Below are positions 1-8,051 of a DNA stretch of 64,000 nt, one piece after another. A model generated the notes under the pieces. It had not been told where the DNA came from and ran no database searches. It worked only from the letters and a program-made list of their open reading frames with translations. The stretch comes from Panacagrimonas sp052389915 (GTDB lineage Bacteria; Pseudomonadota; Gammaproteobacteria; Nevskiales; Nevskiaceae): the NCBI GenBank assembly GCA_052389915.1, contig JBQTHL010000023.1, forward strand, positions 56,012 to 120,011, read 5' to 3'. Both the position numbers and the translations under genes were made by a program. Each line of letters begins with the position of its first letter. The first letter of the stretch is position 1.

Positions 1-2404
1 CTTTCACACGCGCCGCGTTGTCGGCGATCGGAAAGGGCGCATCGAGCGCGTTGTCCTGGCCGGTGAGGGCGTGCCAAAGCGCGTGACCGGCGTGCGGCAC
101 GATGGGGTTAAGCATCAGCACGATGCTCTCCCAGATTTCCTGCAAGACCGCGCAGCCCTGTGGGCTCGCGTCCTCGAATTTCGCGACCGTGTTCATGAGT
201 TCCATTACCGCGGCGATCGCGGTGTTGTATTGCTTGCGGCGGCCGTAGTCGTCGCCGATCTTCGCGATGCTGTCGTGCAGCGCGGCGCGCAGCGTCTTCT
301 GAGGCTGCGTGAGCGTGGTGGTGTCGAGCTTCGGTGCGGGCCCCTGCGAGACGTGCGTGTGCACGCCGCGCCAGAGCCGGCGCATGAAGCGCGCCGCGCC
401 TTCGACGCCGGTATCGCTCCATTCCAGCGAGGCGTCAGGTGGCGAGGCGAACATCGCGAACAAGCGCACCGTGTCGGCGCCGTACTGGTCGATCAGGAGC
501 TGCGGGTCGATGCCATTGTTCTTCGACTTCGACATTTTTTCCACGCCGCCGATCTGCACCGGCGAGCCATCAGCAGCGAGCTTCGCGGACAGCGGATGAC
601 CCTTGGCGTCGTGTTCGATCACGACATCGGCCGGGTTGATCCAGTTCCGCTTGCCATCGGCCTCGGTGAAGTACGTCTCCTTCACCACCATGCCCTGCGT
701 GAGCAGGTTCGTCGCCGGTTCGTCGCCGGGAACAAAACCCTCGTCGCGCATCAGCTTGTGGAAGAAGCGGAAGTACAGCAGGTGCAGGATCGCGTGCTCG
801 ATGCCGCCGATGTACTGGTCCACCGGCAGCCAGTAGTTCGCGCGCTCATCGCACAACTGCTGCGCACCGGGCGAGGTGTAGCGCGCCTGGTACCAGCTCG
901 ATTCGAAGAACGTATCGAAGGTGTCGGTCTCGCGCTCGGCCGGTCCGCCGCAGCTCGGGCACGTCGTCTTGCGCCAGTTCGGGTCGGATTTGATTGGGGA
1001 CTTCACGCCGGTGAACTCGACGTCTTCCGGCAGCACGACGGGTAACTGGTCTTCCGGCACCGGCACCGCGTCGCACTTGGCGCAGTAGATGACCGGGATC
1101 GGGCAGCCCCAGTAGCGCTGACGCGACACGCCCCAGTCGCGCAGGCGGAAATTTACGCGGCGCTGACCGGTGCCGGCTTGCTCGAAGCGCTGCGCGAGCG
1201 CATCGAAGGCCTGCTTGTAGTTGAGGCCATCGAGCGCGCCGGAATTCACCACGCGCATCTGCGGGTGCAGCTTGTCCGCGTACCAGTCCTGCCAGCGCGT
1301 GAGATCGTAGCTTTCGCCCTCGATAGCAATGACCTGCTTTATCGGCAGGCCGTACTTGAGCGCGAACGCGAAATCGCGCTCGTCGTGGCCCGGCACGGCC
1401 ATGACCGCGCCGCTGCCGTAACCCATGAGCACGAAGTTCGCGGCCCAGACCGGAATCTTCTCGCCGGTGATCGGATGAATCGCGTCGATGCCCAGCGGCA
1501 TGCCGCGCTTCTCCATCGTCTCCATCTCGGCTTCGGCAACGCCGCTGCGTCCCGCGTCCTTCAGGAACGCGGCCAGTTCCGGATTCTTCGAAGCTGCTGC
1601 GAGCGCGAGCGGATGCTCGGCCGCGACCGCTGCATACGTCACGCCCATGATCGTGTCCGGGCGCGTGGTGTAGACCGTGAGCGGCGCATGACCCGGCACC
1701 TCGAACTGGAATTCGAGCCCTTCCGAGCGCCCGATCCAGGTGCGCTGCATGGTCTTGACCGAGTCCGGCCAGCCCGTGAGCGTGTCCAGCCCGTCCAGCA
1801 ATTCCTGCGCGTAGGCGGTGATCTTCAGAAACCACTGCGGGATTTCCTTGCGCTCGACGAGCGCGCCGCTGCGCCAGCCGCGACCCTCGACGACCTGCTC
1901 GTTCGCGAGCACGGTCTGGTCGATGGGGTCCCAGTTCACCACCGCGTTCCTCCGGTACACGAGGCCTTTTTTCATCAGGCGTGTGAACAACAACTGCTCC
2001 CAGCGGTAGTAGTCCGGCCGGCAGGTCTGCACCTCGCGCGTCCAGTCGTAGCCGAAGCCGAGCGCGGCGAGCTGGACCTTCATGTACTCGATGTTGGCGT
2101 ACGTCCACTTCGCCGGCGCGGTGTGGTTCGCGATGGCCGCGTTCTCGGCCGGCAGGCCGAAGGCGTCGAAGCCCATCGGCTGGAGCACGTTCTTGCCCAG
2201 CATGCGCTGGTAGCGGCTCATCACGTCGCCAATGGTGTAGTTGCGCACGTGCCCCATGTGCAGCTTGCCGCTGGGGTAGGGGAACATCGACAGGCAGTAG
2301 TATTTCTCGCGAGAGGGGTCTTCCCTGACCTCGAAGGCGCGGTTGGACTGCCAATGGTCTTGCGCAGCGCGTTCGACGGCGCGCGGATCGTAGTCTTGAT
2401 TCAC
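1..2404 (-). CDS. leuS: Leucyl-tRNA synthetase, 3' end beyond the window
   Basis: Class I aminoacyl-tRNA synthetase that charges tRNA-Leu with leucine in the cytoplasm. About 801 residues are visible; the family is usually 860–870, so the C-terminal anticodon/tRNA-contact end is cut off by the left edge of the window. The reverse strand reads MNQDYDPRAVERAAQDHW, then the HIGH-type motif HMGH at about residues 49–52, the CP1 editing domain with TTRPDTIMG, and the KMSKS loop as EKMSKSKNNG. I chose a GTG start at 2404 because family members begin within a few residues of the YDPR motif. Long open frames in other phases overlap the gene and are GC-driven shadows. The next gene in the same direction upstream is a GST, separated by a repeat-filled gap. 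Confidence 0.96.
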   Translation of the reverse strand, partial: MNQDYDPRAVERAAQDHWQSNRAFEVREDPSREKYYCLSMFPYPSGKLHMGHVRNYTIGDVMSRYQRMLGKNVLQPMGFDAFGLPAENAAIANHTAPAKWTYANIEYMKVQLAALGFGYDWTREVQTCRPDYYRWEQLLFTRLMKKGLVYRRNAVVNWDPIDQTVLANEQVVEGRGWRSGALVERKEIPQWFLKITAYAQELLDGLDTLTGWPDSVKTMQRTWIGRSEGLEFQFEVPGHAPLTVYTTRPDTIMGVTYAAVAAEHPLALAAASKNPELAAFLKDAGRSGVAEAEMETMEKRGMPLGIDAIHPITGEKIPVWAANFVLMGYGSGAVMAVPGHDERDFAFALKYGLPIKQVIAIEGESYDLTRWQDWYADKLHPQMRVVNSGALDGLNYKQAFDALAQRFEQAGTGQRRVNFRLRDWGVSRQRYWGCPIPVIYCAKCDAVPVPEDQLPVVLPEDVEFTGVKSPIKSDPNWRKTTCPSCGGPAERETDTFDTFFESSWYQARYTSPGAQQLCDERANYWLPVDQYIGGIEHAILHLLYFRFFHKLMRDEGFVPGDEPATNLLTQGMVVKETYFTEADGKRNWINPADVVIEHDAKGHPLSAKLAADGSPVQIGGVEKMSKSKNNGIDPQLLIDQYGADTVRLFAMFASPPDASLEWSDTGVEGAARFMRRLWRGVHTHVSQGPAPKLDTTTLTQPQKTLRAALHDSIAKIGDDYGRRKQYNTAIAAVMELMNTVAKFEDASPQGCAVLQEIWESIVLMLNPIVPHAGHALWHALTGQDNALDAPFPIADNAARVK

Positions 2405-2530
2405 GGCGGGTTTGAGCAAGCGGGCCGGGCGCGCGGCGCGCGTCCGTAAAGACTGGCAGTTTAACCTCCCGACGCTGTGGCTTAGCCGTGGCATCCGGAT
2501 CGGTTATCGACACGATGACCGAATCCGACT

Positions 2531-2630
2531 TCCCTCTCCCCTTGCGGGAGAGGGATTGAGGGAGAGGGGTATGCGCTCAGTCGCGCGGAACAACCCCTCT
2601 CCCCGACCCTCCCCCGCAAGGGGGGAGGGT
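2531..2630. repeat. CCCTCTCCC-type palindromic repeat pair
   Basis: The 244-base gap between the GST stop and the leuS start holds two hairpins: CCCTCTCCC…GGGAGAGGG (2532–2554) and ACCCTCCCCC, a GCAAG loop, GGGGGAGGGT (2606–2630). The outer GGAGAGGGGT and ACCCCTCTCC segments can also pair. A related copy lies at 6024–6076. This is a dispersed intergenic repeat of the kind common in proteobacteria. It could act as a terminator or mRNA-stabilising structure between the two leftward genes, but there is no clear T-run. Confidence 0.75.
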
Positions 2631-2648
2631 GAACAGCAACTGCGTGAC

Positions 2649-3323
2649 TTAGCGCATCAGCTCGTAAGGACCGCCCTTGGCCAGCGCGCGCTGATAGGCC
2701 GGACTGGCTTGCACCTTCTTCAGGAAAGCGGTCAGTCGGGGTCGCGAAGCATCCAGCCCGCCACGGCTGGCGGCAGCTTCCAGCGGAAAGCTCATCTGCA
2801 CGTCGGCGGCGCTGAAGCCCTTGCCGGCGAACCACTCGCTCTTGCCCAGCTCGGCTTCCATGAAGTCCAGATGCAGCTTCGTCTGCGGGCCGAGGAAGCG
2901 GGCTCTCACGTTGTTCACGATGCCGCGCACCAGCGGCCGGACGAGCGCCGGCGACATCGGCACGAGTCGGTTGAAGATCAGGGTCATGACCATCAGCGGC
3001 ATGACCGAACCCTCGGCGTAGTGCAGCCAGTAACGGTAGCGCAGGCGCTCTTGTGTGCCGGCAGGCGGGATCAGCTTGCCGCCGCCGTGGGTCTCGACGA
3101 GGTATTCGATGATGTTGCCGGACTCGGCCACCACCACGTTGCCGTCGGTGATGACCGGCGACTTGCCCAGCGGATGCACCGCTTTCAGTTCCGGCGGCGC
3201 GAGCATGGTCTGCTTGTCGCGCGCGTAGCGACGCACCTCATAAGGCACACCCAGCTCTTCCAGTAGCCAGAGCACGCGCTGTGAGCGCGAGTTCTCCAGG
3301 TGATGGACGACGATCACGATCAA
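2649..3323 (-). CDS. Glutathione S-transferase family protein
   Basis: 224-residue cytosolic GST-fold protein. The N-terminal thioredoxin-like domain (about 1–80) contains NSRSQRVLWLLEELG, then the cis-proline and substrate-binding segment GKSPVITDGNVVVAESGNIIEYL, which matches the GSH-binding site of bacterial GSTs. The helical C-terminal domain (about 90–224) follows. The substrate is unknown; the family conjugates glutathione to electrophiles or acts as a peroxidase or isomerase. The TTG start at 3323 directly follows the TGA of the MoxR gene; a GTG three codons further in (3314) is a possible alternative. Immediate adjacency suggests co-transcription with the MoxR ATPase, an unusual pairing. 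Confidence 0.85.
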   Translation of the reverse strand: MIVIVVHHLENSRSQRVLWLLEELGVPYEVRRYARDKQTMLAPPELKAVHPLGKSPVITDGNVVVAESGNIIEYLVETHGGGKLIPPAGTQERLRYRYWLHYAEGSVMPLMVMTLIFNRLVPMSPALVRPLVRGIVNNVRARFLGPQTKLHLDFMEAELGKSEWFAGKGFSAADVQMSFPLEAAASRGGLDASRPRLTAFLKKVQASPAYQRALAKGGPYELMR

Positions 3324-4166
3324 TCAGTTGTTACGCCGCGCCATGAACGCGATGCGCTCGAACAAATGTACATCCTGCTCGTTCTTGAGCAGCGCGCCGT
3401 ATAGCGGCGGCAGCGTCTTCTTCGTGCTCGCCTCGCGCAGCACGGAGGGATCGATGTCTTCCGCGAGCAGCAGTTTGAGCCAGTCGAGGAGTTCCGACGT
3501 CGAAGGCTTCTTCTTCAGGCCCGGAAGCTCGCGCAGGCCGAAGAACACCTCCATCGCTTCCTTGACCAGGTTCTTCTTCAGGTCGGGGAAGTGCACATCA
3601 ACGATGCGCTGCATCGTGTCCTTGTCCGGAAAGCGGATGTAGTGGAAGAAGCAGCGGCGCAGGAAGGCGTCCGGCAGTTCCTTCTCGTTATTCGAGGTGA
3701 TGATGATGACCGGCCGGTTCGCGGCCGTGATGGTCTGGCGAGTCTCGTAGACGTAGAACGCCATCTGGTCCAGCTCGCGCAGCAGGTCGTTCGGGAACTC
3801 GATGTCGGCCTTGTCGATCTCGTCAATCAGCAGCAGCGGACGCTTGCCGGCCTCGAAGCATTCCCACAGCTTTCCCTTGACGATGTAGTTGGCGATGTCC
3901 TTGACCTTCTCGTCGCCGAGCTGCGAGTCCCGCAGGCGCGACACCGCGTCGTACTCGTACAGGCCCTGCTGCGCCTTGGTCGTGGACTTCACGTGCCATT
4001 CGTAATACGGCATGCCGAGCTGGTCGGCGACTTCCTGCGCGAGCCGCGTCTTGCCGGTGCCCGGCTCGCCCTTGACCAGCAGCGGGCGCTGCAAGGTGAC
4101 GGCGGCGTTGACGGCCATCTTGAGGTCGTCGGTGGCGACGTAATTATCGGTACCCTGGAAGCGCAC
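3324..4166 (-). CDS. MoxR-family AAA+ ATPase
   Basis: 280-residue single-domain AAA+ ATPase of the MoxR type, thought to act as a chaperone in assembly or metal insertion of other proteins. Walker A is GEPGTGKT (residues 33–40) and Walker B is LLLIDEID (111–118). The sensor-1 region has ITSNNEKELPDAFLRRC, including the arginine-finger segment, and an α-helical lid follows. MoxR genes are normally followed by a von Willebrand factor A (CoxE-like) partner, but here the next gene is a GST and no VWA gene is in the visible neighbourhood. It may therefore be an orphan, or its partner may be elsewhere in the genome. Confidence 0.92.
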   Translation of the reverse strand: MRFQGTDNYVATDDLKMAVNAAVTLQRPLLVKGEPGTGKTRLAQEVADQLGMPYYEWHVKSTTKAQQGLYEYDAVSRLRDSQLGDEKVKDIANYIVKGKLWECFEAGKRPLLLIDEIDKADIEFPNDLLRELDQMAFYVYETRQTITAANRPVIIITSNNEKELPDAFLRRCFFHYIRFPDKDTMQRIVDVHFPDLKKNLVKEAMEVFFGLRELPGLKKKPSTSELLDWLKLLLAEDIDPSVLREASTKKTLPPLYGALLKNEQDVHLFERIAFMARRNN

Positions 4167-4238
4167 GGCGCGGTCTCGTCGAGAAGGTGAGAGTGCCAGT
4201 TTAATGGACCGGGACGCCGACCCGCGCGGCCGCCCAAT

Positions 4239-4799
4239 TCAGCTCGGTCCGAGCTGCGGCGTCGCGTCGAGCAGAAATTGCTTGGTCACGGCCTCGAAAG
4301 CCTCTCCCTCGCTGGTTGTGAAAAGGTTGACCCAGGCGAACAGGACCATTGGCAGCCACATGAAGGTCTTCCGCTGAATCCGATATTCGTAACGTTGCTG
4401 ATGCGCTCCGTCGCGGTAGACGTCGAACAGCAGGCGTGAACCGTCGTTGGTGGACCAGGCGGGAATTATGAACAGCGTGGCGTAAGAGACGTAAGTGGCG
4501 ACACCCGCACCCACGTTCGGTGCGACATTTTCCACGGTTGCCTTCACGTAAAGACCGTCGCTGGGCTGCTTCTCGACCTGCTCGGTCTTGTCGAAGCCAC
4601 TCTCGTGGTCGAACACCTCGCGGATGGCCGTGTGACCGTTCATCAGCGAAGTGCCTCCGACGGAATAGCGCAGCGGCCCCGGTCCCTTGGCCGGGCTCGA
4701 CTGGTCGAGCCTCGTTTTGTCGAAGCCTCCGTAGGTCATGCACCCGCCCAGCGCGGTGGCGAAACTCAGGGTGAGAAAGATGCAAAGGGAGCGGAGCAT
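4239..4799 (-). CDS. Predicted lipoprotein of unknown function
   Basis: 186-residue protein with a clear lipoprotein signal: MLRSLCIFLTLSFATALGGC, lipobox LGGC, Cys at about residue 20. The mature part carries a hydrophobic stretch TYVSYATLFIIPAW near the middle and another, MWLPMVLFAWVNLF, towards the C-terminus, so it may be membrane-embedded as well as lipidated. I recognise no family. It follows the fatty-acid desaturase gene in the same direction with a gap of about 70 bases, so it could be a distal operon member, but nothing in the sequence ties it to lipid metabolism. The longer open frame running upstream in this phase is a shadow of the desaturase. Confidence 0.7.
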   Translation of the reverse strand: MLRSLCIFLTLSFATALGGCMTYGGFDKTRLDQSSPAKGPGPLRYSVGGTSLMNGHTAIREVFDHESGFDKTEQVEKQPSDGLYVKATVENVAPNVGAGVATYVSYATLFIIPAWSTNDGSRLLFDVYRDGAHQQRYEYRIQRKTFMWLPMVLFAWVNLFTTSEGEAFEAVTKQFLLDATPQLGPS

Positions 4800-4867
4800 G
4801 CGGGCGTACGGTCGGACGAGGTGCGCGAATTCTGCATCAATTGCTGTGCGACCCGATGGCTCTGCTC

Positions 4868-6001
4868 TCAGGCCGCCATTAGCTCCGGCATCTCGTCGCG
4901 CACCGCATCGCGCTTCGCGGCCGGCTTGCTCGGCAGCGCGTGGCGGAAGATGCGCTTCCACACGCCGGCAAACTGCTTCGCCATCGGCGCGCTGTTGTAG
5001 TGCTGGCCGTAGCGCTTGCAGAACTCGCGTACCTCGACCGCCATCTCGGCGTAGCGCCGGCCCGGCACGTCCGGGAACAGGTGGTGCTCGATCTGGTGGC
5101 TGAGGTTGCCGCTCATGATGTGCATGAGCTTGTTGCCGGTGAAGTTGCTCGAACCGCGCATCTGGCGCAGGTACCACTGGCCGCGCGTCTCGGTTTCCAG
5201 CGACTCCAGCGGGAACACTTCGGCGTCCTCGGTGAAGTGGCCGCAGTAGATCACCGCGGACGACCAGAAATTGCGCAGCAGGTTCGCGCCGATGTTGCCC
5301 GTGAGCACTGGCAGGAAGAACGGGCCGGCCAGCGCGGGGAAGAACACGTAGTCCTTGAACAGCTGCTTGCGCATCTTCTTCCACACCGGCTTGATTGCTT
5401 CCTTCACGCGCGCCAGCTCGGTGTTGCGCTTTTCCTTGCTCTTGGCGCCGACGATGCGCTCCAGCTCCAGGCTCTGCAGCGCGAGCAGGTGCTGGAAGCC
5501 GGCCATGAGGAACAGTGCCATCGCCGGGTTGGCGAGGAAGCGCGGTTCCCACTTCTGCTCGGGATACAGGCGCAGCACGCCGTAGCCGATGTCGTGGTCC
5601 TTGCCCATCACGTTGGTGTACGTGTGGTGCTCGTAGTTGTGCGTCTTGCGCCAGTTGTCCGCGGTGCAGCTGGTGTCCCACTCGTAGCTCTGGCCGTTGA
5701 GATGCGGGTCGTTCATCCAGTCGTACTGGGCGTGCATCACGTTGTGGCCCAGCTCCATGTTCTCGACGATCTTCGAGAAGCCGAGCAGCGCCGTGCCCGC
5801 GACCCAGGCCGGCGGAAAGAAGCCGGCGTACAGCAGGCCGCGGCCGGCGACTTCCGTGTAACGCACTGTGCGCACGATGCTGCGGATGTACTTGGCGTCT
5901 TCCGGCCCAAGCTTGGCGACGGTGCGCGCGCGCAGCGCGTCGAGTTCGGCGCCAAAGCGCTCGATTTCTTCGGGGGAGAGTTTGCGGTCGGGGGTGTTCA
6001 T
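4868..6001 (-). CDS. Membrane fatty-acid desaturase (DesB-like)
   Basis: 377-residue integral-membrane di-iron desaturase that introduces a double bond into acyl chains at the inner membrane. The three histidine boxes are present: HNVMH (about 93–97), HNYEHH (about 127–132) and QIEHH (about 310–314), separated by hydrophobic segments including FFPALAGPFFLPVL. There is no fused cytochrome b5 domain, so electrons must come from a separate partner, which the adjacent ferredoxin-type reductase supplies. I chose the ATG at 6001 (MNTPDRKLSPEE) over a longer upstream frame that runs through a palindromic repeat. The arrangement matches the desCB operon of pseudomonads (recalled), where the desaturase acts on acyl-CoA from exogenous saturated fatty acids; regiospecificity cannot be read from sequence. 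Confidence 0.9.
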   Translation of the reverse strand: MNTPDRKLSPEEIERFGAELDALRARTVAKLGPEDAKYIRSIVRTVRYTEVAGRGLLYAGFFPPAWVAGTALLGFSKIVENMELGHNVMHAQYDWMNDPHLNGQSYEWDTSCTADNWRKTHNYEHHTYTNVMGKDHDIGYGVLRLYPEQKWEPRFLANPAMALFLMAGFQHLLALQSLELERIVGAKSKEKRNTELARVKEAIKPVWKKMRKQLFKDYVFFPALAGPFFLPVLTGNIGANLLRNFWSSAVIYCGHFTEDAEVFPLESLETETRGQWYLRQMRGSSNFTGNKLMHIMSGNLSHQIEHHLFPDVPGRRYAEMAVEVREFCKRYGQHYNSAPMAKQFAGVWKRIFRHALPSKPAAKRDAVRDEMPELMAA

Positions 6002-6023
6002 GTCAGTGCTCCAGCTTTCGGTT

Positions 6024-6076
6024 CCCTCTCCCCTTGCGGGAGATTGAGACTCCGAAGGAGTCGAGAGGGAGAGGGG
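6024..6076. repeat. CCCTCTCCC-type palindromic repeat, second copy
   Basis: CCCTCTCCCC at 6024–6033 pairs with GAGGGAGAGGGG at 6065–6076 around an inner CTCCGAAGGAG hairpin. It lies between the reductase stop and the desaturase start within one operon, so it may tune the ratio of the two products by mRNA processing or partial termination. Same family as 2531–2630. Confidence 0.7.
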
Positions 6077-6102
6077 TGCTTGGCTCGGGATGAGCGCGTA
6101 GG

Positions 6103-7212
6103 TCAAAGATCCAGCGTGATATCGGACTGCGCGCTGCTGATGCAGATGCGCAGGTTGGTTTCAGGCTCGGCGGTTTCGCCGCCGTTCTTAAGGTTTCGCG
6201 ACAGGCCTTCACGCTTGCCGCAGGCGCAGGTGTTGCAGATGCCCATGCGGCAGCCGTACTTGGGCTTCACTCCTTGCGCTTCTAGCGCGGCGAGCAGCGG
6301 TTCGCCGGTCTTCACGGTCAGCACGCGGTTGCTCTTGGCCAGCATCACCGTGATGGTCGCGTTGGAATCCACCGGCGCGTAGGCCGGCGGCGTGAAGGCT
6401 TCCGACTGGAAGCTGCGCGCGACCGGCTGGGCAAGAGATTCGATCTGACTGACGAAGCCCGAAGGGCCACAAGCAAACACGGTCTGCTCGGCGAGGTCGG
6501 GCACTGCGTGTTTGAACAGCTTCGCCGAAGGCCGGCCACGTAGTTCGTCGGTCGCGGTCACCGCGTCGCCGGTCAAAGCGATGCGGAACTGAAAGTTCGG
6601 CTCCCCTGCAGCGAGCGACTTCAGCTCGGACAAAAAGCACAGGTCCGCGCGATGGCGGGCCCAGTAGATCAAGGTCGTCTCGACCGGCATGCCGCGGGCG
6701 GCGAGCTCGCGCGTTAGGCTCATCAGCGGCGTGATGCCGCTGCCGGCCGCCAGAAACAGCAGCTTGCCCGGCAGGATTTCCGGCAGGGTCATGTCACCGA
6801 AGGCGGGTTCCAGCTCGACGACATCGCCCACCTGCGCATCGGCGAACAGATGTGTACTCACAATGCCGCCCTCGACCTTCTGCACGGTCAGGCTTAATCG
6901 GCCATCGGCGCTCGGAACGCCCGTCAGGCTGTAGCTGCGCGTCAGGCGGCGGCCTTGCACGTCCACGCTGACGTTCACGTGCTGACCGGGTTTGAAGCCG
7001 GCGAAATTACGGTTCGCCTGCAGGTCGAGCGTCACTGCGCGGCTCGATTCGGCGCGCTTGGCGACGATACGTGCCATCACGCGGCCGTGGCTCGCGGTGC
7101 TGTCCAGCTCGCGCGCCCAGAAGTCGAACACCTGCGGGCTGACCAGCGGGCGCAGGGTCTTGGCGAGGAAGTTCACGGGGCGGGTCAGCGTGTTTGCAGC
7201 GGGGGAAGCCAT
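6103..7212 (-). CDS. Ferredoxin reductase for the desaturase (DesC-like)
   Basis: 369-residue NAD(P)H:acceptor oxidoreductase that should feed electrons to the neighbouring desaturase. Domain order: an N-terminal extension, an FAD-binding domain (RSYSLTGVP, about residues 93–101), an NAD-binding domain (AAGSGITPL, then CGPSGF), and a C-terminal plant-type [2Fe-2S] ferredoxin domain with CRMGICNTCACG plus the distal cysteine in LRICIS. All four cluster cysteines are present. It is the first gene of a leftward operon with the desaturase about 100 bases downstream, and is divergent from a TetR-family regulator. Operator-like palindromes sit directly upstream, so it is probably repressed or de-repressed according to the acyl-CoA pool. 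Confidence 0.92.
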   Translation of the reverse strand: MASPAANTLTRPVNFLAKTLRPLVSPQVFDFWARELDSTASHGRVMARIVAKRAESSRAVTLDLQANRNFAGFKPGQHVNVSVDVQGRRLTRSYSLTGVPSADGRLSLTVQKVEGGIVSTHLFADAQVGDVVELEPAFGDMTLPEILPGKLLFLAAGSGITPLMSLTRELAARGMPVETTLIYWARHRADLCFLSELKSLAAGEPNFQFRIALTGDAVTATDELRGRPSAKLFKHAVPDLAEQTVFACGPSGFVSQIESLAQPVARSFQSEAFTPPAYAPVDSNATITVMLAKSNRVLTVKTGEPLLAALEAQGVKPKYGCRMGICNTCACGKREGLSRNLKNGGETAEPETNLRICISSAQSDITLDL

Positions 7213-7241
7213 TTCAAAATCTCCGTTTCGTTGTGGTTTGG

Positions 7242-7257
7242 GTGAACAAGTGTTTAC
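7242..7257. promoter_or_regulatory. Operator-like palindrome 1 in the des intergenic region
   Basis: GTGAACAAGTGTTTAC is an imperfect 16-bp inverted repeat with two mismatched pairs, 30 bases upstream of the reductase start. It resembles the GTGAAC…GTT(G/T)AC half-sites I recall for DesT/FabR binding. Assignment is by inspection only. Confidence 0.45.
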
Positions 7258-7280
7258 ATCCTGCCCGCGACGCCAGAATG

Positions 7281-7298
7281 AGTCAACAGTCGTTTACT
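7281..7298. promoter_or_regulatory. DesT-box-like palindrome 2
   Basis: AGTCAACAGTCGTTTACT is an 18-bp imperfect palindrome (arms AGTCAAC and GTTTACT). On the other strand it reads AGTAAACGACTGTTGACT, close to the P. aeruginosa DesT site as I remember it (AGTGAACGCTTGTTGACT, three differences). It is likely the main repressor site controlling the leftward reductase–desaturase operon. The recalled consensus should be checked. Confidence 0.55.
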
Positions 7299-7362
7299 GA
7301 AAAGCCGACGAACGGCACGATTAAATAGTCATCTGCATGACTGGATTGATATTTTTATCCAG

Positions 7363-7379
7363 ACGAACGTACCGTTCGT
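7363..7379. promoter_or_regulatory. Perfect palindrome 17 bases before the TetR gene
   Basis: ACGAACG-TAC-CGTTCGT has perfect 7-bp arms and a 3-bp centre, ending 16 bases before the regulator ATG. A lone half-site, ACGAACGG, occurs at 7308–7315. The position suggests an autoregulatory operator for the repressor gene. Confidence 0.6.
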
Positions 7380-7395
7380 GCTAGCCTGCCGGCCC

Positions 7396-8034
7396 ATGGC
7401 AATCCGCGACGAGAAAAAGCAGCAGACCCGGCAGACGCTGCTTGACGCGGCCATCGCCCAGGTCGCGACCGGCCGCAGTTTCATGAGCCTGTCGCTGCGC
7501 GAGGTCACGCGCGATGCCGGCGTGGTGCCGGCCTCGTTCTATCGCCACTTCCGCGACATGGACGAGCTGGGCCTCGCGCTCGTCGACGAGACCTGCCAGC
7601 AGCTGCGCAAGCTGATCCGCGCCGCGCGCACGGTGCAGGCGCCGGGCGACAACATGCTCTCGGCCTCGGTGAGCACCTTCCTGCTCTACGTCGAGAACAA
7701 CCGCGCCGCGTTCCACTTCCTCACGCGCGAGCGCTACGGCGGCTCCAAGCCGATCCGCGACGCGATCGCGCGCGAGATCCGCGGCTTCGTCGTGGACCTC
7801 GCCGCCGACTTCGCAAAATTCCCGCACTACAACCAGTTGCCGCGCGAAGACCTGGAGATGATGGCGAGCCTGCTCGTGAACACGGTGGTATCAGCGCTTG
7901 GCGAACTGCTGGAGCTGCCGCCGAATCACCCCGACGCAAAGGGCGCGATGACCAGGACGCTCACCGACCAGATGCGCGTGATTGTGCTGGGCGGGTTGGC
8001 GTGGAAGCCGGGTGCTAGATTGCCGGCTGGCTAA
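7396..8034 (+). CDS. TetR-family fatty-acid regulator (DesT/FabR-like)
   Basis: 212-residue repressor. The N-terminal helix-turn-helix reads SLREVTRDAGVVPASFYRHFRDMDELG, which closely follows FabR and DesT proteins, whose ligand is the saturated or unsaturated acyl-CoA pool. The all-helical ligand domain covers about residues 70–212. I chose the ATG at 7396 (MAIRDEKKQQTRQTLL) because the six codons before it overlap the region of the palindromic operator and are absent from the family. It is divergent from the reductase–desaturase operon, the arrangement of desT with desCB. It probably represses that operon and itself through the three palindromes at 7242–7379. Confidence 0.88.
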   Translation: MAIRDEKKQQTRQTLLDAAIAQVATGRSFMSLSLREVTRDAGVVPASFYRHFRDMDELGLALVDETCQQLRKLIRAARTVQAPGDNMLSASVSTFLLYVENNRAAFHFLTRERYGGSKPIRDAIAREIRGFVVDLAADFAKFPHYNQLPREDLEMMASLLVNTVVSALGELLELPPNHPDAKGAMTRTLTDQMRVIVLGGLAWKPGARLPAG

Positions 8035-8051
8035 TCTCGGTGTTAGCACCC

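Noticed and set aside
4940..6382. 480-residue plus-strand frame opposite the desaturase
   Set aside because: Composition is shadow-like (H, R, A, V) and it runs antisense to a gene with intact histidine boxes.
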